From Lutimaribacter_A marinistellae (GTDB lineage Bacteria; Pseudomonadota; Alphaproteobacteria; Rhodobacterales; Rhodobacteraceae), in contig NZ_JBHRXI010000016.1 of the NCBI RefSeq assembly GCF_042648365.1, positions 186,001-250,000 on the forward strand: 64,000 bases of DNA. Direction: 5' to 3'. The position numbers and the translations under genes are program-made. The stretch's first letter is position 1. Each line of letters opens with the position of its first letter. The notes under the pieces were generated by a model, which searched no databases, had not been told where the DNA came from, and saw nothing but the letters and a program-made list of their open reading frames with translations. Shown piece after piece: positions 38,994-47,104 of the stretch.

Positions 38994-40139
38994 ATGAACC
39001 TTGTTGGAAACTGGTCTTATCCCACGGCAATCCGCTTTGGCGCGGGCCGCATATCCGAGATTGCAGAAGCCTGCATCGCCGCGGGCATCAGCAAGCCGCT
39101 GCTCGTCACCGACAAAGGGCTGGCTGGGCTGGAAATCACAACGCGTACGCTGGACCTGCTCGAAACGGCCGGTCTGGGCCGTGCTATCTTTTCCGAGGTT
39201 GACCCGAACCCGAATGAGAAAAACGTCGAGGACGGTCTCAGGATGTATCGAGAAGGCCGTTTCGACGGTGTCATCGCCTTTGGCGGTGGCTCGGGTCTCG
39301 ATCTTGGCAAAGTCGTGGCCTTCATGGCCGGGCAGTCGCGACCTCTTTGGGATTTCGAGGATATAGGCGACTGGTGGACACGAGCGGATCCTGAAGGAAT
39401 CCATCCAATCATCGCCGTACCGACGACCGCTGGCACCGGGTCCGAGGTCGGGCGCGCTGGCGTTATCACCAATTCAGAAAGCCATGAGAAGAAGATCATC
39501 TTCCACCCCAAGATGCTTCCTGCCGTGGTCATCTGCGACCCGGAGCTGACGATGGGTATGCCGAAATTCATCACGGCAGGCACCGGGCTGGATGCCTTTG
39601 CGCATTGTGTGGAGGCCTTCTGCTCGCCGCACTATCACCCGATGAGCCAAGGCATCGCCCTTGAGGGGATGCGGCTCGTCAAGGATTACCTGCCTCGTGC
39701 CTATGCCGACGGGACGGACCTCGAAGCGCGTGCGCACATGATGAGCGCAGCTGCAATGGGCGCCACCGCTTTTCAGAAAGGCTTGGGCGCGATCCACGCA
39801 CTGTCCCATCCGATCGGGGCACATCACCACACGCATCACGGCACCACCAATGCCGTATGCATGCCTGCCGTACTGCAGTTCAACCGCCCCAAGGTGGAGG
39901 GCCTTCTGTCGCGCGCAGCAGACTACCTTGGCATCCAAGGCGGGTTCGACGGATTTGCGACATACGTAAACGATTTGAACGCCTCACTCGGCATTCCAAA
40001 GACCCTGAGCGAACTGGGCGTGACGGACGCTCAACTCGACATCCTGGTACGAGACGCTCTGAAGGACCCGTCGACAGGCGGAAACCCGGTGGAGATGACC
40101 GAGGCCAATACACGCAAACTGTTCGAAGCCGTTATGTGA
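38994..40139 (+). CDS. Iron-containing (group III) alcohol dehydrogenase
   Basis: This is a 381-residue metal-dependent alcohol dehydrogenase. It carries the NAD motif GGGSGLDLGKV, the family signature PTTAGTGSEVGRAGV, and the metal ligands in TGLDAFAHCVEAF and ALSHPIGAHHHTHHG. The start MNLVGNWSYPTAIRFG lies 5 nt after the aldehyde dehydrogenase stop. In this operon it likely turns an alcohol, perhaps a glutamylated amino alcohol, into the aldehyde used by its neighbour (inference). Confidence 0.93.
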   Translation: MNLVGNWSYPTAIRFGAGRISEIAEACIAAGISKPLLVTDKGLAGLEITTRTLDLLETAGLGRAIFSEVDPNPNEKNVEDGLRMYREGRFDGVIAFGGGSGLDLGKVVAFMAGQSRPLWDFEDIGDWWTRADPEGIHPIIAVPTTAGTGSEVGRAGVITNSESHEKKIIFHPKMLPAVVICDPELTMGMPKFITAGTGLDAFAHCVEAFCSPHYHPMSQGIALEGMRLVKDYLPRAYADGTDLEARAHMMSAAAMGATAFQKGLGAIHALSHPIGAHHHTHHGTTNAVCMPAVLQFNRPKVEGLLSRAADYLGIQGGFDGFATYVNDLNASLGIPKTLSELGVTDAQLDILVRDALKDPSTGGNPVEMTEANTRKLFEAVM

Positions 40140-40210
40140 CCCACCTGTGCGTGGGGCTCCCGCCCGTCCGGTGCGCATCGCAGATGCGCGTGGCCGGTTG
40201 GGCCTAGGGT

Positions 40211-40238
40211 GCGCCCTGTCGTGCGCGCGACAGGGCGC
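40211..40238. terminator. Strong bidirectional hairpin between converging adh and RTX genes
   Basis: GCGCCCTGTCG and CGACAGGGCGC form a perfect 11-bp stem with a 6-nt loop. It lies between two converging stop codons and has no T run. Confidence 0.65.
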
Positions 40239-40249
40239 CGTGACCGGGC

Positions 40250-40630
40250 TCACGCCAGCAGGTCGAAGATCTCGCCGCCGATCTGGATGTTGATGTTCAG
40301 CTGCGCCTCGCCATCGACCAGCGCCCACATGATCTGGCCCGTCGGGCGGTAGATCACGAAGGCCTCCTGCACCGCGTCCTCGCCCGAGCGCTCGCCGTCG
40401 GGCGTCGCCGTGTGCGCGAGGTTGATCTGGAAATCCGCCGCCGTCGCCACCTGGCCGAAGACCAGCACGTCGCCATCGCCCGCGAGATAGTCCTGCACCC
40501 AGTCCGAGCCGTGATCGGCCACGCCCAGGTGAAAGAAGCTGTCCGCGCCCGCGCCGCCATTGATCCGGTCGTACCCGAAGCCGCCATTGACGAAATCGTT
40601 ACCATTTCCGCCGAAAACGAGGTCAGAGAG
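40250..40630 (-). CDS. RTX calcium-binding protein, C-terminal part cut by the assembly gap
   Basis: These are the last 126 codons of an RTX protein. Visible are the final nonapeptide repeats (FGGNGNDFVNGGFGYDRING), the linker FFHLGVADHGSDWVQDY and the terminal module ending AFVIYRPTGQIMWALVD and FDLLA. The 5' part is missing because the frame runs into the N run. The C-terminus is nearly the same as that of the RTX gene ending at 51648, which probably explains why assembly stopped here. It is expected to be exported by a type I system (family inference). Confidence 0.85.
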   Translation of the reverse strand, partial: LSDLVFGGNGNDFVNGGFGYDRINGGAGADSFFHLGVADHGSDWVQDYLAGDGDVLVFGQVATAADFQINLAHTATPDGERSGEDAVQEAFVIYRPTGQIMWALVDGEAQLNINIQIGGEIFDLLA

Positions 40631-40640
40631 NNNNNNNNNN
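40631..40640. other. Assembly gap (ten N)
   Basis: This is a scaffold join. The gene on each side is cut: an RTX gene on the left and ctaD on the right. Gap size and even adjacency are not shown by the sequence. Confidence 0.99.
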
Positions 40641-42290
40641 CCAGTCCTCACGCTTGGGAAGCTGCTCGAACGTATGCTCGGGCGGCGGCGAGGGCAGGGT
40701 CCATTCCAGCGTATCCGCGTACTCGTTCCAGTAGTTGTTCTGGGTCACCCGCGCGCCACGGAACAGCGCATAGAAGACGATACCGAAGAACAGCAGGAAC
40801 GAGGCGAAGGAGATGAACGCACCCCAGGACGAGATGTAGTTCCAGTAGGCGAACGCCTCGGGGTAGTCGATGTACCGGCGCGGCATGCCCTGGCGGCCCA
40901 GGAAGTGCTGCGGGAAGAAGGTCACGTTCGCCCCGATGAAGAAGAGCCAGAAGTGGATCTTGCCCCAGAACTCGGAATACTGGCGCCCGGTGATCTTGCC
41001 GAAGTAGAAGTAGACGCCGGCAAAGATCGCGAACACCGCACCCAGGCTCATCACGTAGTGGAAATGCGCCACGACGTAGTAGGTGTCGTGATAGGCCCGG
41101 TCGACGCCCGCCTGGCTCAGCACCACGCCGGTCACACCGCCGACGGTGAACAGGAACAGGAAGCCGAAGGCGAACAGCATCGGCGTCTTGAACTCGATCG
41201 AGCCGCCCCACATCGTCGCGATCCAGCTGAACACCTTCACGCCGGTCGGAACCGCGATGACCATCGTCGCCAGCATGAAGTAGGCCTGCTGGTTCAGCGA
41301 CATGCCGACCGTGTACATGTGGTGCGCCCACACGACAAAGCCCAGCACACCGATCGCGATGATCGCCCAGACCATCGGCAGGTAGCCGAAGATCGGCTTC
41401 CGCGAGAAGGTGGCGATGACGTGGCTGATGATGCCGAACCCGGGCAGGATCACGATGTACACTTCCGGGTGGCCGAAGAACCACAGGATGTGCTGGTACA
41501 GGACCGGATCGCCGCCGCCCGCAGGATCAAAGAAGGTAAAGCCGAAATTGCGGTCCATCAGCAGCATGGTGATCGCGCCCGCCAGAACCGGCAGCGACAG
41601 CAGGATCAGCCACGAGGTGACGAAGATCGACCAGCTGAACAGCGGCACCTTGAACAGCGTCATGCCCGGCGCGCGCATGTTCAGGAAGGTGGTGATCATG
41701 TTGATCGCGCCCAGGATCGAGCTTGCGCCCGACACGTGCACGGCAAAGATCGCCAGGTCCATCGACATGCCGCCCTCGGTCGTCGACAGCGGCGCGTAAA
41801 GCACCCAGCCCACGCCCGAACCGGCCTGGTCGTTTCCGCCCGGTGCCAGCATGGAGGCGACACCCAGCGAGGTGCCGGCCACATACAGCCAGAAGGACAG
41901 GTTATTCATCCGCGGGAACGCCATGTCCGGCGCGCCGATCTGCAACGGCATGAAATAGTTGCCAAAACCGCCGAACAGCGCCGGGATGACAACGAAGAAC
42001 ATCATCAGGATGCCGTGATAGGTGATCATCACGTTCCACAGATGGCCGTTCGGCGTACACTCACCGTCGCCCGCGAACAGGCGGAAGCCCTCGAGGCACA
42101 TGTGCTGCACGCCCGGCTCCATGAGCTCTAGGCGCATGAACACGGTCAGCGCGACCGAGATGAAGCCCGCAAGGGCCGAGAAGATCAGGTAAAGGATCCC
42201 GATGTCCTTGTGGTTCGTCGACATGAACCAGCGGGTAAAGAAACCGCGCTGGTCTTCATGCTCGTGACCATGAATGGCTGCGTCCGCCAT
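40641..42290 (-). CDS. ctaD: Cytochrome c oxidase subunit I (aa3 type), C-terminus cut by the gap
   Basis: This is the heme-copper catalytic subunit of the terminal oxidase. Twelve helices are evident. The heme/CuB ligands and proton channel residues are visible: WFFGHPEVYIVILPGFGIIS (CuB His-Tyr pair), VWAHHMYTVGM (CuB His-His) and DTYYVVAHFHYVMSLGA (heme a3/a His). The start MADAAIHGHEHEDQRG has an AGGAGG-like site upstream. About 550 residues are present and the frame is still open at the gap, so perhaps ten residues are missing. An FNR-type box lies 101 nt upstream of the start. Confidence 0.97.
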
Positions 42291-42390
42291 TAAGGTGCCT
42301 CCTGTTGCAATGCCACGCGCACCCGGGGATACGGGCACGCGGATTCCTGCCGGTTTTAGAATTTGTCCGCTCCGCCCTCAAGTCCGGAGT

Positions 42391-42404
42391 TTGATCTGGA
42401 TCAA
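42391..42404. promoter_or_regulatory. FNR-type box upstream of ctaD
   Basis: TTGATCTGGATCAA matches TTGA-N6-TCAA. It lies 101 nt before the ctaD start and downstream of the DUF2306 gene, so it is placed to control ctaD. Confidence 0.7.
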
Positions 42405-42441
42405 GATAAATGGCCGCACCCCCTTGCGGTGGCGGCCGCGC

Positions 42442-43101
42442 TCACGCCACGCCCCGGCGGCGGCGCCCCCGGCGCAGCAGGATCTCGGCCAGCAGCAGGT
42501 AAGGCACGAAGAACGCAACCACCTGAATCCGGTCGAACGGCCCCGTCAGACCGGGTGTTGACCCCGCCCCGCCAGTCAGCGCGAACCACAGGACATAGTG
42601 CATCCGAAAGATCCACGACCCCACGGCAAGGATGACGAAACGCGTGGCCCATTCGAAATGGCGGCGCATGTCCTTGTTGAGCGCGTGATAGACCGTATTG
42701 GCCGCCGCCACCATGATCAGCCCGCCATAGATGGCGAACCACAGGCTCATCCACCATCCGCCCACCGTGCCGCGCCCGGCGATATAGGCCAGCCCCGCGC
42801 AGCCGGTCACCAGCGCAAGCGCCAGCAGGGCATACCCCCAGCGCCTGTGCAGTCCCGGCCACCTGCGCCGCAGCACGGGCAGCGCCTGCACCGGCGCGCC
42901 CAGCGTCAACACCGCCCCGGCGATCATGTGCAGCGCCAGCAGCCAGTCGGTGACGCCCGGCACCTCGGCAAAAACCCGGCTCAAAGCGGCCGGAGCATCC
43001 GCCACCAGCGCCTGCAGGCCCAGCCCGGCCGAGTAGAGCACGAACCACATCACGTTCAGCGCGAGAATCGTCAGCAGGATCGAGGGCAGGCGGCGTCGCA
43101 T
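42442..43101 (-). CDS. DUF2306-type membrane protein
   Basis: This is a 219-residue protein with about six or seven hydrophobic segments. The pattern LALHMIAGAVLTLGAPVQAL, then LHRRWGYALLA, and histidines spaced on helices (YHALNKDMRRHFEW) fit the DUF2306 family, whose function is unknown; the conserved His could bind heme or metal (speculation). It lies upstream of ctaD on the same strand and has its own FNR-type box upstream, shared with the divergent gene. Confidence 0.8.
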   Translation of the reverse strand: MRRRLPSILLTILALNVMWFVLYSAGLGLQALVADAPAALSRVFAEVPGVTDWLLALHMIAGAVLTLGAPVQALPVLRRRWPGLHRRWGYALLALALVTGCAGLAYIAGRGTVGGWWMSLWFAIYGGLIMVAAANTVYHALNKDMRRHFEWATRFVILAVGSWIFRMHYVLWFALTGGAGSTPGLTGPFDRIQVVAFFVPYLLLAEILLRRGRRRRGVA

Positions 43102-43146
43102 ACGCCAAGGTTAGGCCGCGCAGCGCCCACCGGCCAGTGCGGTGGC

Positions 43147-43160
43147 TTGATCCAGATCAA
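43147..43160. promoter_or_regulatory. FNR-type box between divergent DUF2306 and membrane-protein genes
   Basis: TTGATCCAGATCAA matches TTGA-N6-TCAA. It is 46 nt upstream of the DUF2306 start and 65 nt upstream of the plus-strand gene start, so it could serve both. Confidence 0.7.
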
Positions 43161-43224
43161 TACACATTCAAAAATCAGAATTTAATCTATGCGAAATCCG
43201 GCATGTATCGAGAGGACCCACGCC

Positions 43225-44439
43225 ATGACCGCCATGACCACCGAAAAACCGGCCGAGACTTACTCGCCGCTCTACTTCCTTGCCTCGCTCGGGGCAGGGG
43301 GGCTTGCCGTCACCTTTTTCATGTACTTGATGTTCTGGGTACCGCATCCCGGTCAGCCGGTGCCCGTGTTCGAAGACCTTCAAACCGTTTTTGCGACCGG
43401 CTCTGTCGCGCTCAAATCGGCGGCATTGCTGGCGATGATCGGCATCGCGGTCTTCGCCTTTCTCAACGTCCGCTCGCTGCTCTGGAACCTCTCGGCGCTG
43501 TCGCGATTCCGCCGCAGCCCGTCATACCAGGCGCTGCGCAGCTCAAACGCTGAAACCACCCTGCTGGCCGCGCCGCTGGCCTCGGCGATGACGATCAACG
43601 CGATGTTCATCGTGGGCCTCGTCTTCGTGCCGGGGCTCTGGGGTTTGGTCGAATACCTCTTCCCGCTGGCGCTGGTCGCCTTCCTTGGTCTCGGCATCTG
43701 GGCCTTTCGCCTGATCGGCGATTTCCTGGGTCGCGTCCTGACCGAGGGCGGCGTGTTCGACATGACCGCTCATAACTCCTTTGCGCAGCTGCTTCCGGCC
43801 TTCGCGTTGTCCATGGTCGGCGTGGGCCTTGCTGCTCCCGCCGCGATGAGCACGAACTCCCTGACCGTCGGCGCATCGCTGATCCTGTCGACCTTCTTCG
43901 GGATCGCCGCCATCACCTATACCGTGGTTGCCTCCGTCACGGCTTTCAGCTCGATGTTGCGCTTCGGCACCGCGCGCGAGGCCGGTCCGACCCTCATGGT
44001 CATCGTTCCGATCCTGACCGTTCTGGGCATTCTCTTCCTGCGCCAGAATCACGGCCTTCACGCCGCCTTCGACACGCATGGCACAGCCGCTGAAACCATG
44101 GTCTTTCTCGCCCGCCTTCTGACGGTGCAGATCCTGTTCCTGATGCTCGGCCTGCTCGTCCTGCGCCGGCAACACTACTTCCGTGACTTCGTTTTCGGCT
44201 CGAAACTGTCGCCCGGCTCCTACGCGCTCGTGTGTCCCGGCGTTGCCCTTTCGGTGATGCTGCACTTCTTCACCAACAAGGGTCTGGTCGGCGCCGGACT
44301 GATCGAGAAATTCGGCCCCGCCTATTGGTCGGTCACCGCGATCGCGCTGCTCTTCCAGGTCTCGATGATCGCGCTGGTCCTGCGTCTCAACCGCCAGCAT
44401 TTCCGCCGCCCTGCCGAGACGCTGGTGCCGGCCCAATAA
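43225..44439 (+). CDS. Polytopic membrane protein of unknown function, about ten helices
   Basis: This is a 404-residue protein that is hydrophobic almost throughout. It begins YSPLYFLASLGAGGLAVTFF and contains a polar segment FDMTAHNSFAQLLPAFALSM and a late VCPGVALSVMLHFFTNKG. The overall size recalls SLAC1/TDT-type transporters, and I have a weak memory of similar proteins labelled TsoY, but I cannot confirm either. The start was placed at MTAMTTEKPAET after an AGAGGA site. The FNR-type box upstream and the respiratory neighbours suggest a role in low-oxygen life. Confidence 0.75.
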   Translation: MTAMTTEKPAETYSPLYFLASLGAGGLAVTFFMYLMFWVPHPGQPVPVFEDLQTVFATGSVALKSAALLAMIGIAVFAFLNVRSLLWNLSALSRFRRSPSYQALRSSNAETTLLAAPLASAMTINAMFIVGLVFVPGLWGLVEYLFPLALVAFLGLGIWAFRLIGDFLGRVLTEGGVFDMTAHNSFAQLLPAFALSMVGVGLAAPAAMSTNSLTVGASLILSTFFGIAAITYTVVASVTAFSSMLRFGTAREAGPTLMVIVPILTVLGILFLRQNHGLHAAFDTHGTAAETMVFLARLLTVQILFLMLGLLVLRRQHYFRDFVFGSKLSPGSYALVCPGVALSVMLHFFTNKGLVGAGLIEKFGPAYWSVTAIALLFQVSMIALVLRLNRQHFRRPAETLVPAQ

Positions 44440-44479
44440 GCGCCGGGCCGCGAGCCATGCAAGGGGGGTACCGCCATGT

Positions 44480-44525
44480 ACAAAATGGTCAATCCCTCCT
44501 CTGACACCGGTACAAAACGGTCAAA
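44480..44525 (+). repeat. Pair of 14-nt direct repeats
   Basis: TACAAAATGGTCAA (44480-44493) and TACAAAACGGTCAA (44512-44525) differ at one base and start 32 nt apart, about three helix turns. They could be tandem regulator sites for the HIT gene. No regulator is implied by sequence. Confidence 0.5.
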
Positions 44526-44539
44526 ACGGGGGTACCAAA

Positions 44540-44566
44540 CCCGGCCCGGTCCGAAACCGGGCCGGG
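44540..44566. terminator. GC-rich hairpin between membrane-protein and HIT genes
   Basis: CCCGGCCCGGT and ACCGGGCCGGG form a perfect 11-bp stem with a 5-nt loop. It could end transcription from the upstream gene or act in the HIT leader. It has no T run. Confidence 0.6.
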
Positions 44567-44635
44567 TCGCTTGACGCAGCAGCCGGGCTCGGCCACACCT
44601 CTGGCAACCGCCGTTTCGCAACAAGGGCTGCTGCA

Positions 44636-45055
44636 ATGACTTATGATCCCGACAACATCTTCGCCAAGATCCTGCGCGACGAAATCCCCTCGACCCGCGT
44701 CTACGAGGATGATGAAACCCTTGCTTTCATGGACATCATGCCCCGCGTCGACGGGCATCTGCTGGTGATTCCCAAGACACCGTGCCGCAACCTCCTCGAC
44801 GCCACGCCCGAGCAGTTGTCGGCGGTGATTGCGACCACCCAGAAACTGGCCAAGGCCGCCCAGAAAGCCATGGAAGCGCAAGGGGTTACGATCCAGCAAT
44901 TCAACGAGGCCGCCGGCGGGCAGGAGGTTTTCCACCTGCATTTCCACGTCCTTCCCCGGCATGAGGGCGTGAAGCCCCGTGCCCCTGGCCAGATGGGTGA
45001 CAAGGACGCCATCGCTGCCCATGCCGAGGCGATCCGCGCGGCGCTCGCAGGTTGA
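44636..45055 (+). CDS. HIT-family nucleotide hydrolase (HINT type)
   Basis: This is a 139-residue histidine-triad protein. The motif HLHFHVLPR (His-x-His-x-His) near residue 100 holds the catalytic His, and the N-terminal NIFAKILRDEIPSTRVYED is the standard HINT opening. It acts on nucleoside phosphoramidates or related small nucleotides in the cytoplasm (family knowledge). The GGGCTGCTGCA region before the ATG gives no strong ribosome site. It stands alone. Confidence 0.95.
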   Translation: MTYDPDNIFAKILRDEIPSTRVYEDDETLAFMDIMPRVDGHLLVIPKTPCRNLLDATPEQLSAVIATTQKLAKAAQKAMEAQGVTIQQFNEAAGGQEVFHLHFHVLPRHEGVKPRAPGQMGDKDAIAAHAEAIRAALAG

Positions 45056-45136
45056 TGAAGTCATTTTCTTCTTTTGAAAACATGGAATTACAGCGCACTT
45101 CTGCGTATTAGTGCCAGTGCGCCTCCGACATGAAAT

Positions 45137-45178
45137 TGCCGCTCCGTGGAACCGGAGCGGCAGATCACGCATTAATGC
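45137..45178. promoter_or_regulatory. Hairpin and palindrome upstream of the LuxR-hydrolase gene
   Basis: TGCCGCTCCG (45137-45146) pairs perfectly with CGGAGCGGCA (45153-45162), which could terminate HIT transcription. A perfect 10-bp palindrome GCATTAATGC (45169-45178) follows and could be an operator for the next gene. A second palindrome TGATCCA-AA-TGGATCA (45259-45274) overlaps that gene's start. Confidence 0.45.
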
Positions 45179-45257
45179 AACACCCGAGCCAACCACCCGG
45201 CCCGCCCCTCACTCACAGGCGGTTCAAAGGAGGTAGCACCGCAGGATCCGGTCCCGC

Positions 45258-47090
45258 ATGATCCAAATGGATCAAAACGGTACAACACGCTGGATCTCCG
45301 GGGCTTTTCTTTGGCCGGGAACGACCAATATCCTTTGGTCAGAGGACATCGGAGGCTCCGAGATTCGAGACGAGACGTCAGACCGCACGACCGTATCCCG
45401 CGACGAGGTGATCGCCGCGATTTACGAAACTGTGCTGCGCCCTGAGCTCTACGAGATGTTCATGGAAGCCTGGGAGGAGCATATCGGTGCGATTCTCCGT
45501 GAACCCTCTGTCGCCGCTCGCCTCGACGCGCAAGACACACAAGGCGGGATGGAGATCGACCCCGAATTACAGGCCCATTTCGCCCGTGCCCATGACATCC
45601 TGGAACAGATCGGCCGCAAGGTTCCCCGCGCGGAATTGCGCAGCCGTGTCGCGCAGACACAAGGTTTCGCGATTCTCGCCGCACCTGATGGCCGCATCCT
45701 CGCCGCCGGAAACGAAGCGCGCTCGGCGATGGGAGAGGGCGGTACGCTCGATGATCTGTGTACCCATCTTACCGGCCATGGCGCCCAGATGCTGCAAAGC
45801 CTCCTCAAGGCTGCGCGCGATGGCGACGCGGCCGCCCATCCCATTGTTCTGACGACTGATATTCGCCCGCGCCACCTCATTGCACGGATCGCCATAGACG
45901 AAGGTGCACCCGTCCAGGTGGTGATCGAAGGGCTCGATTACCAATGGACCGACGAGGCTGAGCAGATGCTGGTGACGTCGTTCGGCCTGTCGAGGGCCGA
46001 GGTCGACGTGGTTCGCAACCTGATGGCCGGGGAAAGCCTGCGGGCCATCGCGGCGCTTTCGGGGAAATCCGAACACACTGTTCGCAATCAGGCCAAGTCT
46101 GTCCTGGCCAAAACAGGTGCGCCGGGGCAGGTCGAGCTGATCCGCCTTGTTGCCTACCTCGTCGACACCGAGGTCCGGGGGCGGGTCGGGCATCCCGGCA
46201 AGGTGGTACTACCGTCGGAAAACCTGCGGATGGGTACCGGGCTGGACATGCAGCTGTACCGCTGCGGTGATCCGCGCGGACGACCGGTGATCTACCTGCA
46301 CGGCATGCTCGACGGGATGGCGCCGCTCCAATACCTGCAGTCACGGTTTCGCCAACGCAACATGAGGGTTCTTGCCCCGGTGCGACCCGGTTACGGCCTG
46401 TCCAGCGGCGTGCCCTCTCCCGATGCTGCGGTGGATGCCATCGTCGCACATGTTCGCGAACTCATGGACCGGGAAGAGCTGGAGCAACCGGTGATCCTTG
46501 GGCACATGGCCGGTGCCTTGTTCGGCCACGTCCTGTGCGCACGGCTGCGTAACCAAGTGGCAGGAATGGTGGCCGTTTCCGGTGGCGGACCGATCCTGCG
46601 GATGAAGCAGATCTCGCAAATGGCGCCGCGCCAGCGCGTGATGTCCTATACCGCCCGCTATGCGCCGGCGCTTCTGCCTTTCTTTGTGCGTGCGGGCATG
46701 GCGCTGATCGACAGCGACCGGATCGGCAAGCTGATGGATACGTTGTACCTGCCCGGCAGTCACGAGCGTCGGGTCATTGACAGGCTCGGGGTCGAGGAGT
46801 TGATGCATGCAGGGTATCGCTTTGCGGTGCAGTCCGGCGCTGGCGGCTTCGTGTCGGACGGTCATCTTATGGTCCGTGACTGGACTCCCCAGATCCGCGG
46901 CGGCGGCGCGTCGGTCATCCATCTGCACGGCGCACGCGATCCGGTGATCCCGGCCGAGGCCACTCGTGCCTTTGCCGAAGTGCATGCGCATGTGGAATTC
47001 AGACTGCGGCCCGAGGCGGGCCAGTTCCTGCTTTACGAGGAGCCGCATCGTGTTCTCGATGCGATAGACGAACTGAACGGTAAGTCCTGA
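45258..47090 (+). CDS. LuxR-type HTH regulator fused to an alpha/beta-hydrolase domain without nucleophile
   Basis: This is a 610-residue fusion. The N-terminal 230 residues are an unrecognised, mainly helical sensor-like region. A LuxR helix-turn-helix lies at about 236-298 (LSRAEVDVVRNLMAGESLRA, then SEHTVRNQAKSVLAKTG). An alpha/beta-hydrolase fold follows from about 334: VIYLHGMLDGMAP oxyanion region, then GHMAG at about 415 where GHSxG is expected, then GARDPVIP (acid) and EEPHRVLDAI (His). The Ser nucleophile is Met, so catalysis is unlikely and ligand sensing is a better guess. The exact start is uncertain; a good AGGAGGT lies 24 nt upstream. Confidence 0.85.
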   Translation: MIQMDQNGTTRWISGAFLWPGTTNILWSEDIGGSEIRDETSDRTTVSRDEVIAAIYETVLRPELYEMFMEAWEEHIGAILREPSVAARLDAQDTQGGMEIDPELQAHFARAHDILEQIGRKVPRAELRSRVAQTQGFAILAAPDGRILAAGNEARSAMGEGGTLDDLCTHLTGHGAQMLQSLLKAARDGDAAAHPIVLTTDIRPRHLIARIAIDEGAPVQVVIEGLDYQWTDEAEQMLVTSFGLSRAEVDVVRNLMAGESLRAIAALSGKSEHTVRNQAKSVLAKTGAPGQVELIRLVAYLVDTEVRGRVGHPGKVVLPSENLRMGTGLDMQLYRCGDPRGRPVIYLHGMLDGMAPLQYLQSRFRQRNMRVLAPVRPGYGLSSGVPSPDAAVDAIVAHVRELMDREELEQPVILGHMAGALFGHVLCARLRNQVAGMVAVSGGGPILRMKQISQMAPRQRVMSYTARYAPALLPFFVRAGMALIDSDRIGKLMDTLYLPGSHERRVIDRLGVEELMHAGYRFAVQSGAGGFVSDGHLMVRDWTPQIRGGGASVIHLHGARDPVIPAEATRAFAEVHAHVEFRLRPEAGQFLLYEEPHRVLDAIDELNGKS

Positions 47091-47104
47091 GCGTGCAGGG
47101 ACGT

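Noticed and set aside
40560..42131. Long open frame antisense to ctaD, crossing the N run
   Set aside because: Composition is a mirror of conserved ctaD codons and the frame is carried through undefined bases, so it is not real.
45259..45274. TGATCCA-AA-TGGATCA as an FNR box
   Set aside because: The TTGA-N6-TCAA spacing is not met; the half sites are too far apart. It is kept only as a palindrome near the gene start.
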